Assembly (NCBI GenBank): GCA_035559315.1
Contig: DATMBJ010000177.1
Coordinates: forward strand, 1 to 12,417
DNA length: 12,417 nucleotides
DNA from: DATLZM01 sp035559315
Lineage (GTDB): Bacteria; Actinomycetota; UBA4738; HRBIN12
Direction of reading: 5' to 3'
The notes beneath the pieces were generated by a model. That model was not told where the DNA came from, ran no database searches, and worked only from the letters and a program-made list of their open reading frames with translations. Below, one piece after another: positions 1 to 7,553 of the stretch (positions are counted from its first letter, which is position 1; every line of letters starts with the position of its first letter). A program made the translations under genes and the position numbers.

Positions 1-135
1 GGCCGAGGAGCCCTGGCCCACCGCCGGCTCCCGCTCGAGCACCAGCACGTCGGTGAGGCCCCGGCGGCCGAGCTCCCGGGCCACCGACAGCCCGATCACC
101 CCGCCGCCCACCACCGCGACCTCGACCCTCTTCAC
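1..135 (-). CDS. FAD-dependent oxidoreductase, DAO family (N-terminal fragment)
   Basis: Only the first 45 residues lie in the window; the rest runs off the left edge. Reading from GTG at 135 the protein begins VKRVEVAVVGGGVIGLSVAR, a textbook beta-alpha-beta dinucleotide-binding motif (GxGxxG at about residues 10-15). An acidic residue closes the second strand (VLVLERE), and GQGSSA resembles the conserved segment after the FAD site in sarcosine oxidase, glycine oxidase and D-amino-acid oxidase (DAO) proteins. Such enzymes use FAD to oxidise a C-N bond of an amino or imino acid. The GTG start shares four bases (GTGA, 132-135) with the stop of the ATPase gene upstream, so it is the last visible gene of the transporter operon and probably oxidises an imported substrate or its breakdown product. 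The substrate cannot be read from this fragment. The family call is good; the subfamily is open. Confidence 0.85.
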   Translation of the reverse strand, partial: MKRVEVAVVGGGVIGLSVARELGRRGLTDVLVLEREPAVGQGSSA

Positions 136-1997
136 GTGCCGCCCCCCGCCGCGCCCGCCACCGCGGCCCCCTGCCCGGGGATCGAGCCGATCAGCCGCAC
201 CGTGTAGGGGTGCTCCGGCCGGGACAGAACCTCATCGGCCGGTCCCTCCTCCACGATCTCCCCGCGGTAGAGGACGTAGAGCCGGTCCACGACCTGGCGG
301 ACCACGGCCAGGTCATGGGTGATGAACAGGTAGGCGATCCCGGACCCGTCCTGCAGCTCGCGGAACAGGTTCAGGATCTGCGCCTGCACCGAGACGTCCA
401 GGGCTGACACGGGCTCGTCGCAGACGAGGAGCCTGGGCCGGACGGCCAGCGCGCGGGCGATGGCCACCCGCTGCCGTTCGCCCCCCGAGAGGCGCGCCGG
501 GCGCCGGTCCGCGTAGGCCGGCGGGAGCCCCACGCGCTCGAGGAGCTCGCCGACCGCCCGCCGGAGGTCCGCCCCGCCCACCCCCGGCTCGGCGGCCCGC
601 ACCGCCTCGGCGAGCGTCCAGCCCACGGTGCGCTTGGGGTTCAGCGTCGAGTACGGGTCCTGGAAGATCATCTGGACGGTCCGCCGCAGCCGCCGCCGCT
701 CCTCTCGCGAGAGCCGCGCGTAGTTCGACGCATCCATCCCCGCGATCTCGATCACGCCCGCGTCGGGTGTCTCGAGCCCGACCAGGCACCGCCCGAGCGT
801 GGTCTTCCCCGAGCCTGACTCGCCGACGAGCCCCACGCTCTCCCCCTCCTCGATCGTGAGGGACACGCCTTTGAGCGCCTCGACCTTCCGCCCCCGACCG
901 GGTTCGAACGTCTTGGCGACGCCCTCCACACGCAGGAGCGGCCGTGCCGTCGCCGGGCGAGGCGCGCCCGCCGCCAGGCTCCGCTCGCGCAGGGCCCGCA
1001 TCTCGGCCGAGATCTCGCCCACCCGCACGCAGGCCGACCACCGCCCCGGGGCGACCTCGGACAGCTCCGGCCGTCCCACGAGGCAGGCTTCCGCGGCCCA
1101 CCGGCAGCGGGGCGCGAACGCGCAGCGGTCGGCGACCGCGTCCGGCGCCGGCACCGACCCGGGGATCGGGACGAGCTCCCGCACCCGCCGGTCCGCCGGC
1201 GGCTCGGATAGGAGGAGCCCGAGGGTGTACGGGTGGAGGGGCTGCGCCTCGAGATCCCGCGACCGCCCGACCTCGAGGAGGTTCCCTGCGTAGAGGACGT
1301 AGATCCGGTCGCAGGTCGTGAACGCGACGCGGAGGTCGTGGGTGATGAGCACGAGCCCCATCCGCCGCGCTCGCTGGAGCCGCCGGAGCAGCTCGAGGAT
1401 CTCGGCCTGGGTCGTCACGTCCAGCGCCGTGGAGGGCTCGTCGGCGATCAGGAGATCGGGATCGCGGGCCAGGGCGGCCGCCAGCGCCACGCGCTGCCGC
1501 ATCCCCCCGGATAGCTGGAAGGGGTAGCGTCGGGCGACCTGGTCCGGGTCGATCCCCACCTCCCGGAGCCGGCGCGCCGTCTCCTCGCGGACCTGCTCCC
1601 GATCCAGGCCCTCGACCTCGAGCATCTCGGCCACGTGCTCGCCGCAGCGGAGCAGCGGGTTCAGCATCGTGTACGGGTCCTGGAACATGAGCGAGATCCG
1701 CCGGCCGCGCACCGCCCGCACCTGCGCCTCGGAGGCGCGGACCAGGTCGGTCCCGTCGAAGACGATCCGCCCCTCGGCGGCCACCCCCTCGGGGAGCAGC
1801 CGGACGATGGCCCGGGCCGTGAGCGACTTCCCCGAGCCTGACTCACCCACGATCCCCACGGTCTCCCCGGGCGCCACCTCGAGGTCGAGGCCCTCGACGA
1901 TCGTCTGCCGACGGCCGCCCGCCTCGGCCCAGATCCGCAGGCCCACCACCGAGAGGAGAGGGGCGTCCCGCGCCTCGGTCCCGCCCGCCGTCGTCAT
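132..1997 (-). CDS. Fused dipeptide/oligopeptide-type ABC transporter ATPase (DppD-DppF in one chain)
   Basis: A 621-residue cytoplasmic protein with two complete ABC modules that power import through the two permeases encoded just upstream. Module 1: Walker A GESGSGKS at 51-58, signature LSGGM at 162-166, Walker B LLIADEP at 182-188, switch His220. Module 2: Walker A GESGSGKT at 392-399, signature LSGGE at 503-507, Walker B ending DEP at 527-529, switch His561. After module 1 sits the oligopeptide-transporter C-terminal segment with four cysteines (C292, C298, C305, C323), a pattern that holds a [4Fe-4S] cluster in some DppD proteins; the second module lacks it. D and F subunits are usually separate; fused forms such as E. 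coli GsiA (about 620 residues) are known. The ATG at 1997 is preferred because it forms an ATGA overlap with the permease stop and begins just before the module 1 fold. The open frame continues upstream to 2738, but that part lies antiparallel in another frame of the permease gene and is not plausible protein. Confidence 0.96.
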   Translation of the reverse strand: MTTAGGTEARDAPLLSVVGLRIWAEAGGRRQTIVEGLDLEVAPGETVGIVGESGSGKSLTARAIVRLLPEGVAAEGRIVFDGTDLVRASEAQVRAVRGRRISLMFQDPYTMLNPLLRCGEHVAEMLEVEGLDREQVREETARRLREVGIDPDQVARRYPFQLSGGMRQRVALAAALARDPDLLIADEPSTALDVTTQAEILELLRRLQRARRMGLVLITHDLRVAFTTCDRIYVLYAGNLLEVGRSRDLEAQPLHPYTLGLLLSEPPADRRVRELVPIPGSVPAPDAVADRCAFAPRCRWAAEACLVGRPELSEVAPGRWSACVRVGEISAEMRALRERSLAAGAPRPATARPLLRVEGVAKTFEPGRGRKVEALKGVSLTIEEGESVGLVGESGSGKTTLGRCLVGLETPDAGVIEIAGMDASNYARLSREERRRLRRTVQMIFQDPYSTLNPKRTVGWTLAEAVRAAEPGVGGADLRRAVGELLERVGLPPAYADRRPARLSGGERQRVAIARALAVRPRLLVCDEPVSALDVSVQAQILNLFRELQDGSGIAYLFITHDLAVVRQVVDRLYVLYRGEIVEEGPADEVLSRPEHPYTVRLIGSIPGQGAAVAGAAGGGT

Positions 1998-2863
1998 CGC
2001 GAGGAGATCCGCTCGTACAGCCAGTCGCCGATCAGGTTCATGCTGCCCGCGGTGACGACGATCGTGACCGCCGGGAGGAGGAGGCCCACGGGATTCGTGA
2101 ACAGGATGCTCCGGTTCTCGAAGATCATCCGGCCCCAGTCCGGGGTTCCGGGAGGCACGCCGAGCCCGAGGAACGAGAGCCCTGCCAGGCTCACCAGAGC
2201 GAAGGCGAAGTCGAGGAACACGTAGGCGGCGAGGATCGGCAGGATGTTGGGGAGGATGTGGAGGAACATGATCCGGAGGGGTGACACCCCGAGGGTCCGG
2301 GCGGCCTCCACGTAGGGCCGCGGACGCTGCTCGAGGACCGCGCTCCGGACGATCCGGGTATCGGGGGCGGTGAAGAGGATCACCAGCACGAGGACGGCCG
2401 TCCAGAACCCGCCCCCGGTGACACCCACCACGACGATCGCGATCAGCGGCCCGGGCAGGGCGAACATGAAGTCCACCCAGCGCATCACGAGGGTGTCCAC
2501 GGCTCCCCCGAGGTAGCCGGCGAGGAGCCCGAGCACCGTGGCGATGGCGAACGCGCCGACCGCCACCACGGCCGGGCCCACGAGGGCCGTCCGAGCGCCG
2601 ACGATGGTCCGCGAGAGCACGTCGCGGCCGAGGAGGTCGGTCCCCGCCAGGAACCGGGCGCTCGGCGGAGCGTCGCCGATCAGCAGGTGCTGCTCGTTCG
2701 GCGGGTACGGGGCGATCCACGGCCCCACCGCGGCGCACACCGCGACCGCGCCCACCACGACGAACGCGACCCTCACCGAGATCGGCATCCTCGCCCGGGG
2801 CACAGCGGCCGCGGGCGCCGTGGGCGGGACGGTACCGGCGGGCGTCCCCTCCTCGAGCCTCAC
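1994..2863 (-). CDS. Dpp/Opp-type ABC transporter permease, DppC-like
   Basis: A 289-residue inner-membrane permease, one of the two channel subunits of the importer. It has a short cytoplasmic tail and a first membrane segment at about 30-50, then the DppC hallmark FLAGTDLLGRDVLSR at 71-85. Further hydrophobic segments lie at about 95-120, 135-165, 205-235 and 258-275. The cytoplasmic EAA loop that docks on the ATPase is YVEAARTLGVSPLRIMF at 184-200, followed by the family's LSFLGLGVPPGTPDWGRMI at 229-247. The GTG start overlaps the stop of the DppB-like gene (GTGA, 2860-2863), and its own stop overlaps the ATPase start (ATGA, 1994-1997), so the three transport subunits are probably made in step. 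The family is certain; whether the solute is a peptide, opine or oligosaccharide is not. Confidence 0.96.
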   Translation of the reverse strand: MRLEEGTPAGTVPPTAPAAAVPRARMPISVRVAFVVVGAVAVCAAVGPWIAPYPPNEQHLLIGDAPPSARFLAGTDLLGRDVLSRTIVGARTALVGPAVVAVGAFAIATVLGLLAGYLGGAVDTLVMRWVDFMFALPGPLIAIVVVGVTGGGFWTAVLVLVILFTAPDTRIVRSAVLEQRPRPYVEAARTLGVSPLRIMFLHILPNILPILAAYVFLDFAFALVSLAGLSFLGLGVPPGTPDWGRMIFENRSILFTNPVGLLLPAVTIVVTAGSMNLIGDWLYERISSR

Positions 2864-3825
2864 GCCTCCACCCTCCCGAAACGGATCCGGGGGTCGATCA
2901 CCGTGTACAGGACGTCGATGGCCACGTGCGCGAGCACGACGAAGGCGGCCACCACGAGCACGATGCCCTGGATCACCGGGATGTCGCGCTGCTGCACCGC
3001 GCTCACCAGGAGCGATCCGAGCCCGGGCAGGCCGAACGTGACCTCCACCAGGACGGCCCCCGTGACGAGCCCCACGACGACGAGCCCGCCGGCCGTCACC
3101 ACCGGCACGAGGGCGTTCCGGAGGAGGTACGCGAACGTGATCCGCCGCCTGGGGAGCCCCCGGGCGCGGGCGAAGGCCACGTGGTCCTGGCCGAGCTGCT
3201 CGATCGTGGATGCCCGGGTGATCTTGACGACGAGCCCCAGGACGGACACCCCGAGCGCCACCGCCGGGAGCGTCAGGTGCCAGGCACGGCCCAGGAACCC
3301 CTCCCCCGGGCCGTAGGTCGGGAACCAGTCCAGCGTCACCCCGAACACGTACAGCAGGAACAGACCGGTGGCGAAAGCCGGTGCGCTCACCCCGAACACC
3401 CCGAGGGCCACGATGGCCCGGTCCAGTTCGGAGCCCCGCCGGAAGGCCGCCAGGACCCCGAGGGGGATGCCCAGGCCGAGGGCCACCAGGCTCCCGTAGA
3501 GCCCGAGGAACGCGGTGAGCCCCACCCGCTCTCGGATCATGGTCGTGACGAGCTGGCTCCCCTGGATCGAGCGGCCCAGGTCTCCCCGGAGGACCCGGCC
3601 CACCCAGCGGAGGTACTGGACCACGAAGGGGTCGTCCAGGTGGTAGCGGGCGCGGATCGCCGCGAGGGTCTCGGGCGTCGCCTGCCGGGAGCCGACCAGG
3701 GCCCGGGCGGGGTCGCCCGGCGCCAGGTCGACGAGCGCGAAGACCCCCACCGAGACCAGGAGGAGCAGGGGGACCGCGACGAGGAGCCGTCGGCCCACGA
3801 AGGCCCAGAGCCGGTCCGACCTCAC
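2860..3825 (-). CDS. Dpp/Opp-type ABC transporter permease, DppB-like
   Basis: A 321-residue inner-membrane permease, partner of the DppC-like subunit. The first membrane segment (about 13-33) is followed by the DppB marks DLAPGDPA (33-40) and LDDPFVVQYLRW (63-74). Later segments lie at about 103-125, 137-165, 183-203, 241-264 and 284-308. The EAA loop contacting the ATPase is HVAFARARGLPRRRITF at 215-231, and the chain ends in the typical DPRIRF. The start chosen is GTG at 3825, which gives the family's normal length and a GTGA overlap with the peptidase stop (3822-3825). An in-frame extension to 4656 exists, but it is arginine- and proline-rich sequence opposite peptidase coding frames and has no family match, so it is excluded. 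Confidence 0.95.
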   Translation of the reverse strand: MRSDRLWAFVGRRLLVAVPLLLLVSVGVFALVDLAPGDPARALVGSRQATPETLAAIRARYHLDDPFVVQYLRWVGRVLRGDLGRSIQGSQLVTTMIRERVGLTAFLGLYGSLVALGLGIPLGVLAAFRRGSELDRAIVALGVFGVSAPAFATGLFLLYVFGVTLDWFPTYGPGEGFLGRAWHLTLPAVALGVSVLGLVVKITRASTIEQLGQDHVAFARARGLPRRRITFAYLLRNALVPVVTAGGLVVVGLVTGAVLVEVTFGLPGLGSLLVSAVQQRDIPVIQGIVLVVAAFVVLAHVAIDVLYTVIDPRIRFGRVEA

Positions 3826-5759
3826 CGCCCGTCCCCGAGGAGGTGGCGGGAGAACCACGCCACGGTCCGCCGCTCCGCGTCGAGCGCGTGCTCGCGTTCT
3901 TGGAACCCGTGGCCCTCCCGCGGGTACACGACGAGCTCGGTCTCCACCCCGTTCAGCACCAGCGCCTTGTACAACTCCTCGGCCTGCCCGAGGGGCGTGC
4001 ACAGGTCCTCCGACCCATGGAGGATCAGTGTCGGGGTCCTGGCCCGGGCGACGTGGGTGATCGGCGAGCGCTCGATGAACAGCCGGAGCGCCTCGGGGTC
4101 GCGCTGGTCGCCGCCGAACATGACCTCGGAGAACGCGTGGTTGCACGTGAGGTGGCAGCTCAGCATGTCGGTGATGCCCGAGACCATCACCGCCGCCCGG
4201 AACCGGTCGGTGGTCACGGCTGCCCAGGCCGTGAGGTAGCCGCCGTAGCTGCCCCCGGTCACGCCGAGGCGATCCGGGTCGGCGATCCCCCGGGCCACCA
4301 GGTCGTCGACCCCGAGCAGGATGTCCTCGAACTCCGCGCCCGCCGGGTCGCGCAGGTTCAGTCGCGTGAAGGCCTGCCCGCGGCCCGTGCTGCCGCGGTA
4401 GTTGGGAAGGAACACGGCGAACCCGGCGGCCCAGAGCGGCAACGCGCCGCCCGGGTCGAACGTGCGTTTCCATGCCCACGTGGGGCCGCCGTGGATCACG
4501 ACCACCGTAGGGTAGGGAGGCCGACCGCGGTCGGGAACGAGCAGGAGGCCTCGGATGGGGAGGCCACCGGCGCCCGCCCACTCGAGCTCCTCGACCTCGG
4601 GGTACGCGTCGAAGCCCGCGACCACGTCCCGGTTGAGCGAGGTGAGCGGCGTCCACCCGGCGTCGCCCCGGGCGGGGCGCACCACGACCTCCGGCGGCTC
4701 GCCGAGCCCCTCGCGGATCGCCACGATGCGCTCACCGTCGGGGGTCGGCTCCAGGCGCGCGTGGAAGCTGGTGGGCCCCACGACCCCGGGGTCCCGTGCC
4801 CACCACCGGACCGCGCCGTCCGATCCGAGGAGCCCGAAGGCCGACCCGAAGCCCTCCCACCCTGCCGCCCATAGGGTCTCCGCGTCCCGCCAGGCGACCC
4901 AGGAGAGGTCGCTCGGCCCCCCCTCGAGCGGCAGGAGCTCGCCCGATGCGAGGTCGATGATCCGGAGGTCGCCCGCCACGAGGCCACGGTCGCTCGACCA
5001 GCCCTCGAGGAACGCCACCCGCGCGCCGGTCGGGTCCACGGCGGGCCCCTGCACCTGGAGCTCGGGGCGGTGGAGCACTCGGACCCCCCGCCGCTCCAGG
5101 TCGAGCAGCGCGATGCAGGCGTGATACCACCCCGACTCCGAAGGGTCCTCGGAGGCCACGGCCACCACCGTCCCCCCGTCCACGAGGTCGAACTCCCAGA
5201 CCGACCAGCCTTCGGGGCCCACCTCCCGGATGCCGTCCTCGGGGTCGACGCGGAACAGCCGTCGCCTGCCCTGGCCCGGCCGGAACACCTCGGGGTCGGG
5301 TGGCGGGTCGCTCCAACGCAGCCGGACGGCCCCCTCCGTGGCGGCCCCGAAGCCCCCTTCTTCCACCGCGAGGACGAGGAGCCCGGCCCCGTCGGGGAGC
5401 CACCGGATGTCCTGGACCGAACCGGGGACGCCCTCAACGTGGCGGGGCTCCCCGCCGGGCTCGAGGACGAACAGGTCCATCCGCCCCTTCACCGGCCGGC
5501 TCGCCGCGAACGCCAAGCGGTCATCCACGGGCGACCAGCGGGGGAGGGCCTCCGTCCCCGGCCCGGAGGTGACCGGCTCGCCCCCGCCGCCATCCAGGGG
5601 CACGCTCCAGATCCGGCTCTCGAAGGGCGCGCCGGCTTCCCGATGGGCGGGGAAGACGGCCACGGCCACCCGCTCCCCGCTCCGGTGCAAGGAGACGTCC
5701 GAGGGACGGTTGACGCGGTCGAGGAGCGCCAGGAAACGCTCGACGCGGGCGTCGGTCAT
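3822..5759 (-). CDS. S9 family peptidase (prolyl oligopeptidase / acylaminoacyl-peptidase type)
   Basis: A 645-residue serine peptidase. Residues 1 to about 380 form the beta-propeller, with repeated strand motifs such as ALPRWSPVDDRLAFAAS (71-87) and IRWLPDGAGLLVL (118-130). About 400-645 is the alpha/beta-hydrolase domain. The oxyanion-hole motif HGGP is at 423-426, the nucleophile is Ser504 in GGSYGG, the acid is Asp585 in HGSED and the base is His617 in EGHGF. The propeller normally limits these enzymes to short peptides. No signal peptide or membrane segment is seen, so it should act in the cytoplasm. ATG at 5759 has GGAGG four bases upstream (5764-5768). Lying between the binding-protein and permease genes, it most likely cleaves the imported peptide-like solute. 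It could be an acylaminoacyl-peptidase, a dipeptidyl-peptidase or an esterase-like member; sequence alone does not decide. Confidence 0.95.
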   Translation of the reverse strand: MTDARVERFLALLDRVNRPSDVSLHRSGERVAVAVFPAHREAGAPFESRIWSVPLDGGGGEPVTSGPGTEALPRWSPVDDRLAFAASRPVKGRMDLFVLEPGGEPRHVEGVPGSVQDIRWLPDGAGLLVLAVEEGGFGAATEGAVRLRWSDPPPDPEVFRPGQGRRRLFRVDPEDGIREVGPEGWSVWEFDLVDGGTVVAVASEDPSESGWYHACIALLDLERRGVRVLHRPELQVQGPAVDPTGARVAFLEGWSSDRGLVAGDLRIIDLASGELLPLEGGPSDLSWVAWRDAETLWAAGWEGFGSAFGLLGSDGAVRWWARDPGVVGPTSFHARLEPTPDGERIVAIREGLGEPPEVVVRPARGDAGWTPLTSLNRDVVAGFDAYPEVEELEWAGAGGLPIRGLLLVPDRGRPPYPTVVVIHGGPTWAWKRTFDPGGALPLWAAGFAVFLPNYRGSTGRGQAFTRLNLRDPAGAEFEDILLGVDDLVARGIADPDRLGVTGGSYGGYLTAWAAVTTDRFRAAVMVSGITDMLSCHLTCNHAFSEVMFGGDQRDPEALRLFIERSPITHVARARTPTLILHGSEDLCTPLGQAEELYKALVLNGVETELVVYPREGHGFQEREHALDAERRTVAWFSRHLLGDGR

Positions 5760-5784
5760 CGGTCCTCCGAGGGCCGGACCCCCC

Positions 5785-7389
5785 TCACGCCGGGCCGAAG
5801 CCCCGGATCGCCCACGGGATGTTGTACCAGAAGGCGTTGTAGCCATCGAGCCGGAGGTCAGCGCTGATCGCCATCGCCGAGTCCGGCCAGTAGATCGGGA
5901 CCACCGCAACCTCCTCCTGTGCGATGCGGATCGCCTCCTGGAGGGCGGCGGCGCGCTCCGCCGGGTCGCTGCTCCGGAGGGCCGTCTCGATGGCCGCGTC
6001 GACCTCCGGGTTCCGGTAGTTCGAGCCGTTCAGGCCGTCCCGCACCGCGTTCCCGCTGTAGAGGAAGAGGTACGGGTAGTTCACGGGGTCGGCGAAGTCC
6101 GGGAAGTACGCCATCATCTGGATCCCCAGATCCTCGTGGGCGAAGTACACGTCGAGCCACTCCCCTGGGTCGACCTGTCGAACATCCAGCGTGACCCCGA
6201 TCTGCTTGAGGTTCTCCGACAGGTTGAGCGCAGCGTTGATCATGAGGGGGTCGGTGTTGGGCACGTTCACCGTGGCCTCGAACCCCCCGGGCACCGACGA
6301 CTGGGCCAGCTCCTGCCTCGCCTTCTCGAGGTCGAAGGAGTAGGAGGGGAGCGTGTCGTAGAAGGCTCGCACCTCGTCCTCGGGCAGCACCCCGGCCCAC
6401 ATCCCGGGCGGGTTGATGGCGACCGCGGCCTCCCCCTTCCCCTTGAGGACAGCCTGGACGAGCCCCTCGCGGTCCACCGAGTACGCGATCGCCCGCCGGA
6501 CGTGGATATCGTCGAAGGGCGGGGTCTCCTGGTCCAGCGTGAAGAGGTAGACCCCGAGCGAGGGCGCGGTGACCACCCGCGCGTTCTCCAGGCGCTCCCA
6601 CTGGTCCACCTCGGACACGGGGACGTCGAACGTGCCGTCGATGTCCCCGTTCTGGAGCGCGAGGAGGCGGGTCTGCTGGTCCGGGATGGGGCGGATCACG
6701 ATCCGCCGGACCGGGCCCTGGTCCCCCCAGTAGCCGTCGTAGCGCTCCAGCACGATGCGCTCGTCGGGCACGAATTCCACGAGGCGATACGGCCCGGTCC
6801 CCAGGGGGAGCACATCGGGCGTCCCGAACGTCTCGGGGTTCGCCTCGAGCTGGTCCTTCTTCATCACGAACCCGGCCATGTGGGCCAGGCTGTAGAGGAA
6901 CTGGGCGTCGGGGTTCTTCAGGCGGACCGTGACCTCGCGCTCCCCCGTCGCCTCGACCGCCTCCACCGACCGGAAGAACGCCGCGAGCTGGGAGGCGTTG
7001 TCCGGGTCGAGGTGCCAGGTGATGCTGTAGACGACGTCCTCAGGCGTGAGCGGGCTCCCGTCGTGGAACGTCACCCCCTCGCGGAGCGTGAAGACGTAGG
7101 TCGTGTCGTCCACCTGCTCCCACGATTCGGCGAGCGCGGGGATCAGCTGGAGGTCGTCGCCGAAGGCGAGCATCCCCTCTTCCACGAGGGACATCACCGC
7201 ACCCTGGTAGGTGGTCCAGTCGTGCGGGACGAGCAGCACGTCGGGGATATCTGGGAGGGCCCAGGTGACCTCGTCGATCTCCCCCGACGGCGCTCCCTCC
7301 TCCGCGCCCCCTTCGCACGCCACCGCCACGAGCGCGAGCGAGGCGATGAGCGGAACGAGGATGCGGCGTGTGCCCTTCCGGCGTTCCAT
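5785..7389 (-). CDS. ABC transporter solute-binding lipoprotein, family 5 (SBP_bac_5, DppA/OppA-like)
   Basis: A 534-residue exported binding protein that captures the solute and delivers it to the permeases. The N-terminus has a basic region (MERRKGTRR), a hydrophobic core and a lipobox-like VAVAC with Cys25. This suggests cleavage and lipid anchoring; Ala at -3 is less usual than Leu. An acidic, Gly/Ser linker follows (26-38). The family signature lies at about 99-124, including LREGVTFHDGSPLTPEDVVY. The C-terminal lobe carries NGSNYRNPEVDAAIE, also typical of the family. The start ATG at 7389 follows AAGGGGGAT (about 7395-7403), an adequate ribosome site. It is the first gene of the leftward operon, 25 bases before the peptidase. 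Family 5 proteins bind peptides, opines, nickel chelates or oligosaccharides, so the ligand is not determined. Confidence 0.95.
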   Translation of the reverse strand: MERRKGTRRILVPLIASLALVAVACEGGAEEGAPSGEIDEVTWALPDIPDVLLVPHDWTTYQGAVMSLVEEGMLAFGDDLQLIPALAESWEQVDDTTYVFTLREGVTFHDGSPLTPEDVVYSITWHLDPDNASQLAAFFRSVEAVEATGEREVTVRLKNPDAQFLYSLAHMAGFVMKKDQLEANPETFGTPDVLPLGTGPYRLVEFVPDERIVLERYDGYWGDQGPVRRIVIRPIPDQQTRLLALQNGDIDGTFDVPVSEVDQWERLENARVVTAPSLGVYLFTLDQETPPFDDIHVRRAIAYSVDREGLVQAVLKGKGEAAVAINPPGMWAGVLPEDEVRAFYDTLPSYSFDLEKARQELAQSSVPGGFEATVNVPNTDPLMINAALNLSENLKQIGVTLDVRQVDPGEWLDVYFAHEDLGIQMMAYFPDFADPVNYPYLFLYSGNAVRDGLNGSNYRNPEVDAAIETALRSSDPAERAAALQEAIRIAQEEVAVVPIYWPDSAMAISADLRLDGYNAFWYNIPWAIRGFGPA

Positions 7390-7469
7390 CGGCGATCCCC
7401 CTTCGGCCGTGCGATCGGGTCCCTGGCCGCGGAGCGGATCCTGTCCGCGTCGGACCAGCCTCCTGCGTA

Positions 7470-7498
7470 ATTTGTCTGGTTGTCTTATGATTTGTCAA
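7470..7498 (-). promoter_or_regulatory. Candidate leftward promoter for the transporter operon
   Basis: On the minus strand there is a perfect -35 hexamer TTGACA (7498-7493). Seventeen bases further comes ACAAAT (7475-7470), a weak -10 with three of six consensus bases. Transcription would begin near 7463, giving a leader of about 75 bases before the binding-protein gene. The -35 lies inside the TTGTC palindrome, so a bound repressor would block it. Confidence 0.45.
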
Positions 7499-7503
7499 GA
7501 CAA
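7472..7503. promoter_or_regulatory. Candidate GntR operator: TTGTC repeats and palindrome
   Basis: TTGTC occurs at 7472, 7480 and 7492. The last copy forms a perfect palindrome TTGTC-AA-GACAA (7492-7503). A second pairing joins TTGTCTT (7480-7486) with AAGACAA (7497-7503) across 10 bases. The block lies in a stretch of about 31% GC (7468-7503) inside very GC-rich DNA, midway between the divergent operons. FCD-type GntR regulators commonly bind short dyads of the TTGT...ACAA kind, and such a gene starts about 950 bases to the right. The assignment to that regulator is inference. Confidence 0.6.
7486..7491 (+). promoter_or_regulatory. Candidate rightward -10 element (TATGAT)
   Basis: TATGAT matches five of six consensus -10 bases and sits next to the palindrome, facing the DUF1028 gene. 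No convincing -35 lies 16-18 bases upstream, so expression may need an activator or tolerate a weak -35. Transcription would start near 7498, overlapping the candidate operator. Confidence 0.4.
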
Positions 7504-7515
7504 CGAGGCGGGAAC

Positions 7516-7522
7516 AGGAGGG
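7516..7522 (+). promoter_or_regulatory. Strong Shine-Dalgarno far upstream of the DUF1028 GTG
   Basis: AGGAGGG is a near-perfect ribosome site but lies 31 bases before the GTG at 7554. A nearer GGGAGG (7535-7540) is 13 bases away and could fold into a small CGGG-AGG-CCCG hairpin (7534-7544). An in-frame CTG at 7527 is four bases after the strong site. The protein start is therefore less certain than the reading frame. Confidence 0.4.
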
Positions 7523-7553
7523 CGAGCTGCGCACGGGAGGCCCGCGACGGCCG

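Noticed and set aside
1998..2738. Upstream extension of the ATPase frame
   Set aside because: It overlaps the DppC-like gene in another frame, is Arg/Gly/Pro-rich, and the ATG at 1997 gives a normal fused-ATPase length.
2926..4239. Plus-strand open frame (437 codons) over the DppB-like permease gene
   Set aside because: Translation is His/Glu/Pro/Arg-rich with no hydrophobic or catalytic pattern; it mirrors permease codons read backwards.
3826..4656. Upstream extension of the DppB-like permease frame
   Set aside because: It lies wholly within the peptidase gene in another frame; GTG at 3825 gives the usual permease length and a GTGA overlap.
7443..7455. Small dyad GTCCG-CGT-CGGAC in the leader of the transporter operon
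   Set aside because: Only 5-base arms of GC-rich sequence, which occur often by chance here; no regulatory match.
5230..7470. Long plus-strand open frame (746 codons) opposite the binding-protein and peptidase genes
   Set aside because: Its sequence has no recognisable domain and is rich in Arg, Gly, Pro, Glu and Val, while both minus-strand genes under it carry clear family motifs. Long antisense frames are expected at this GC content.
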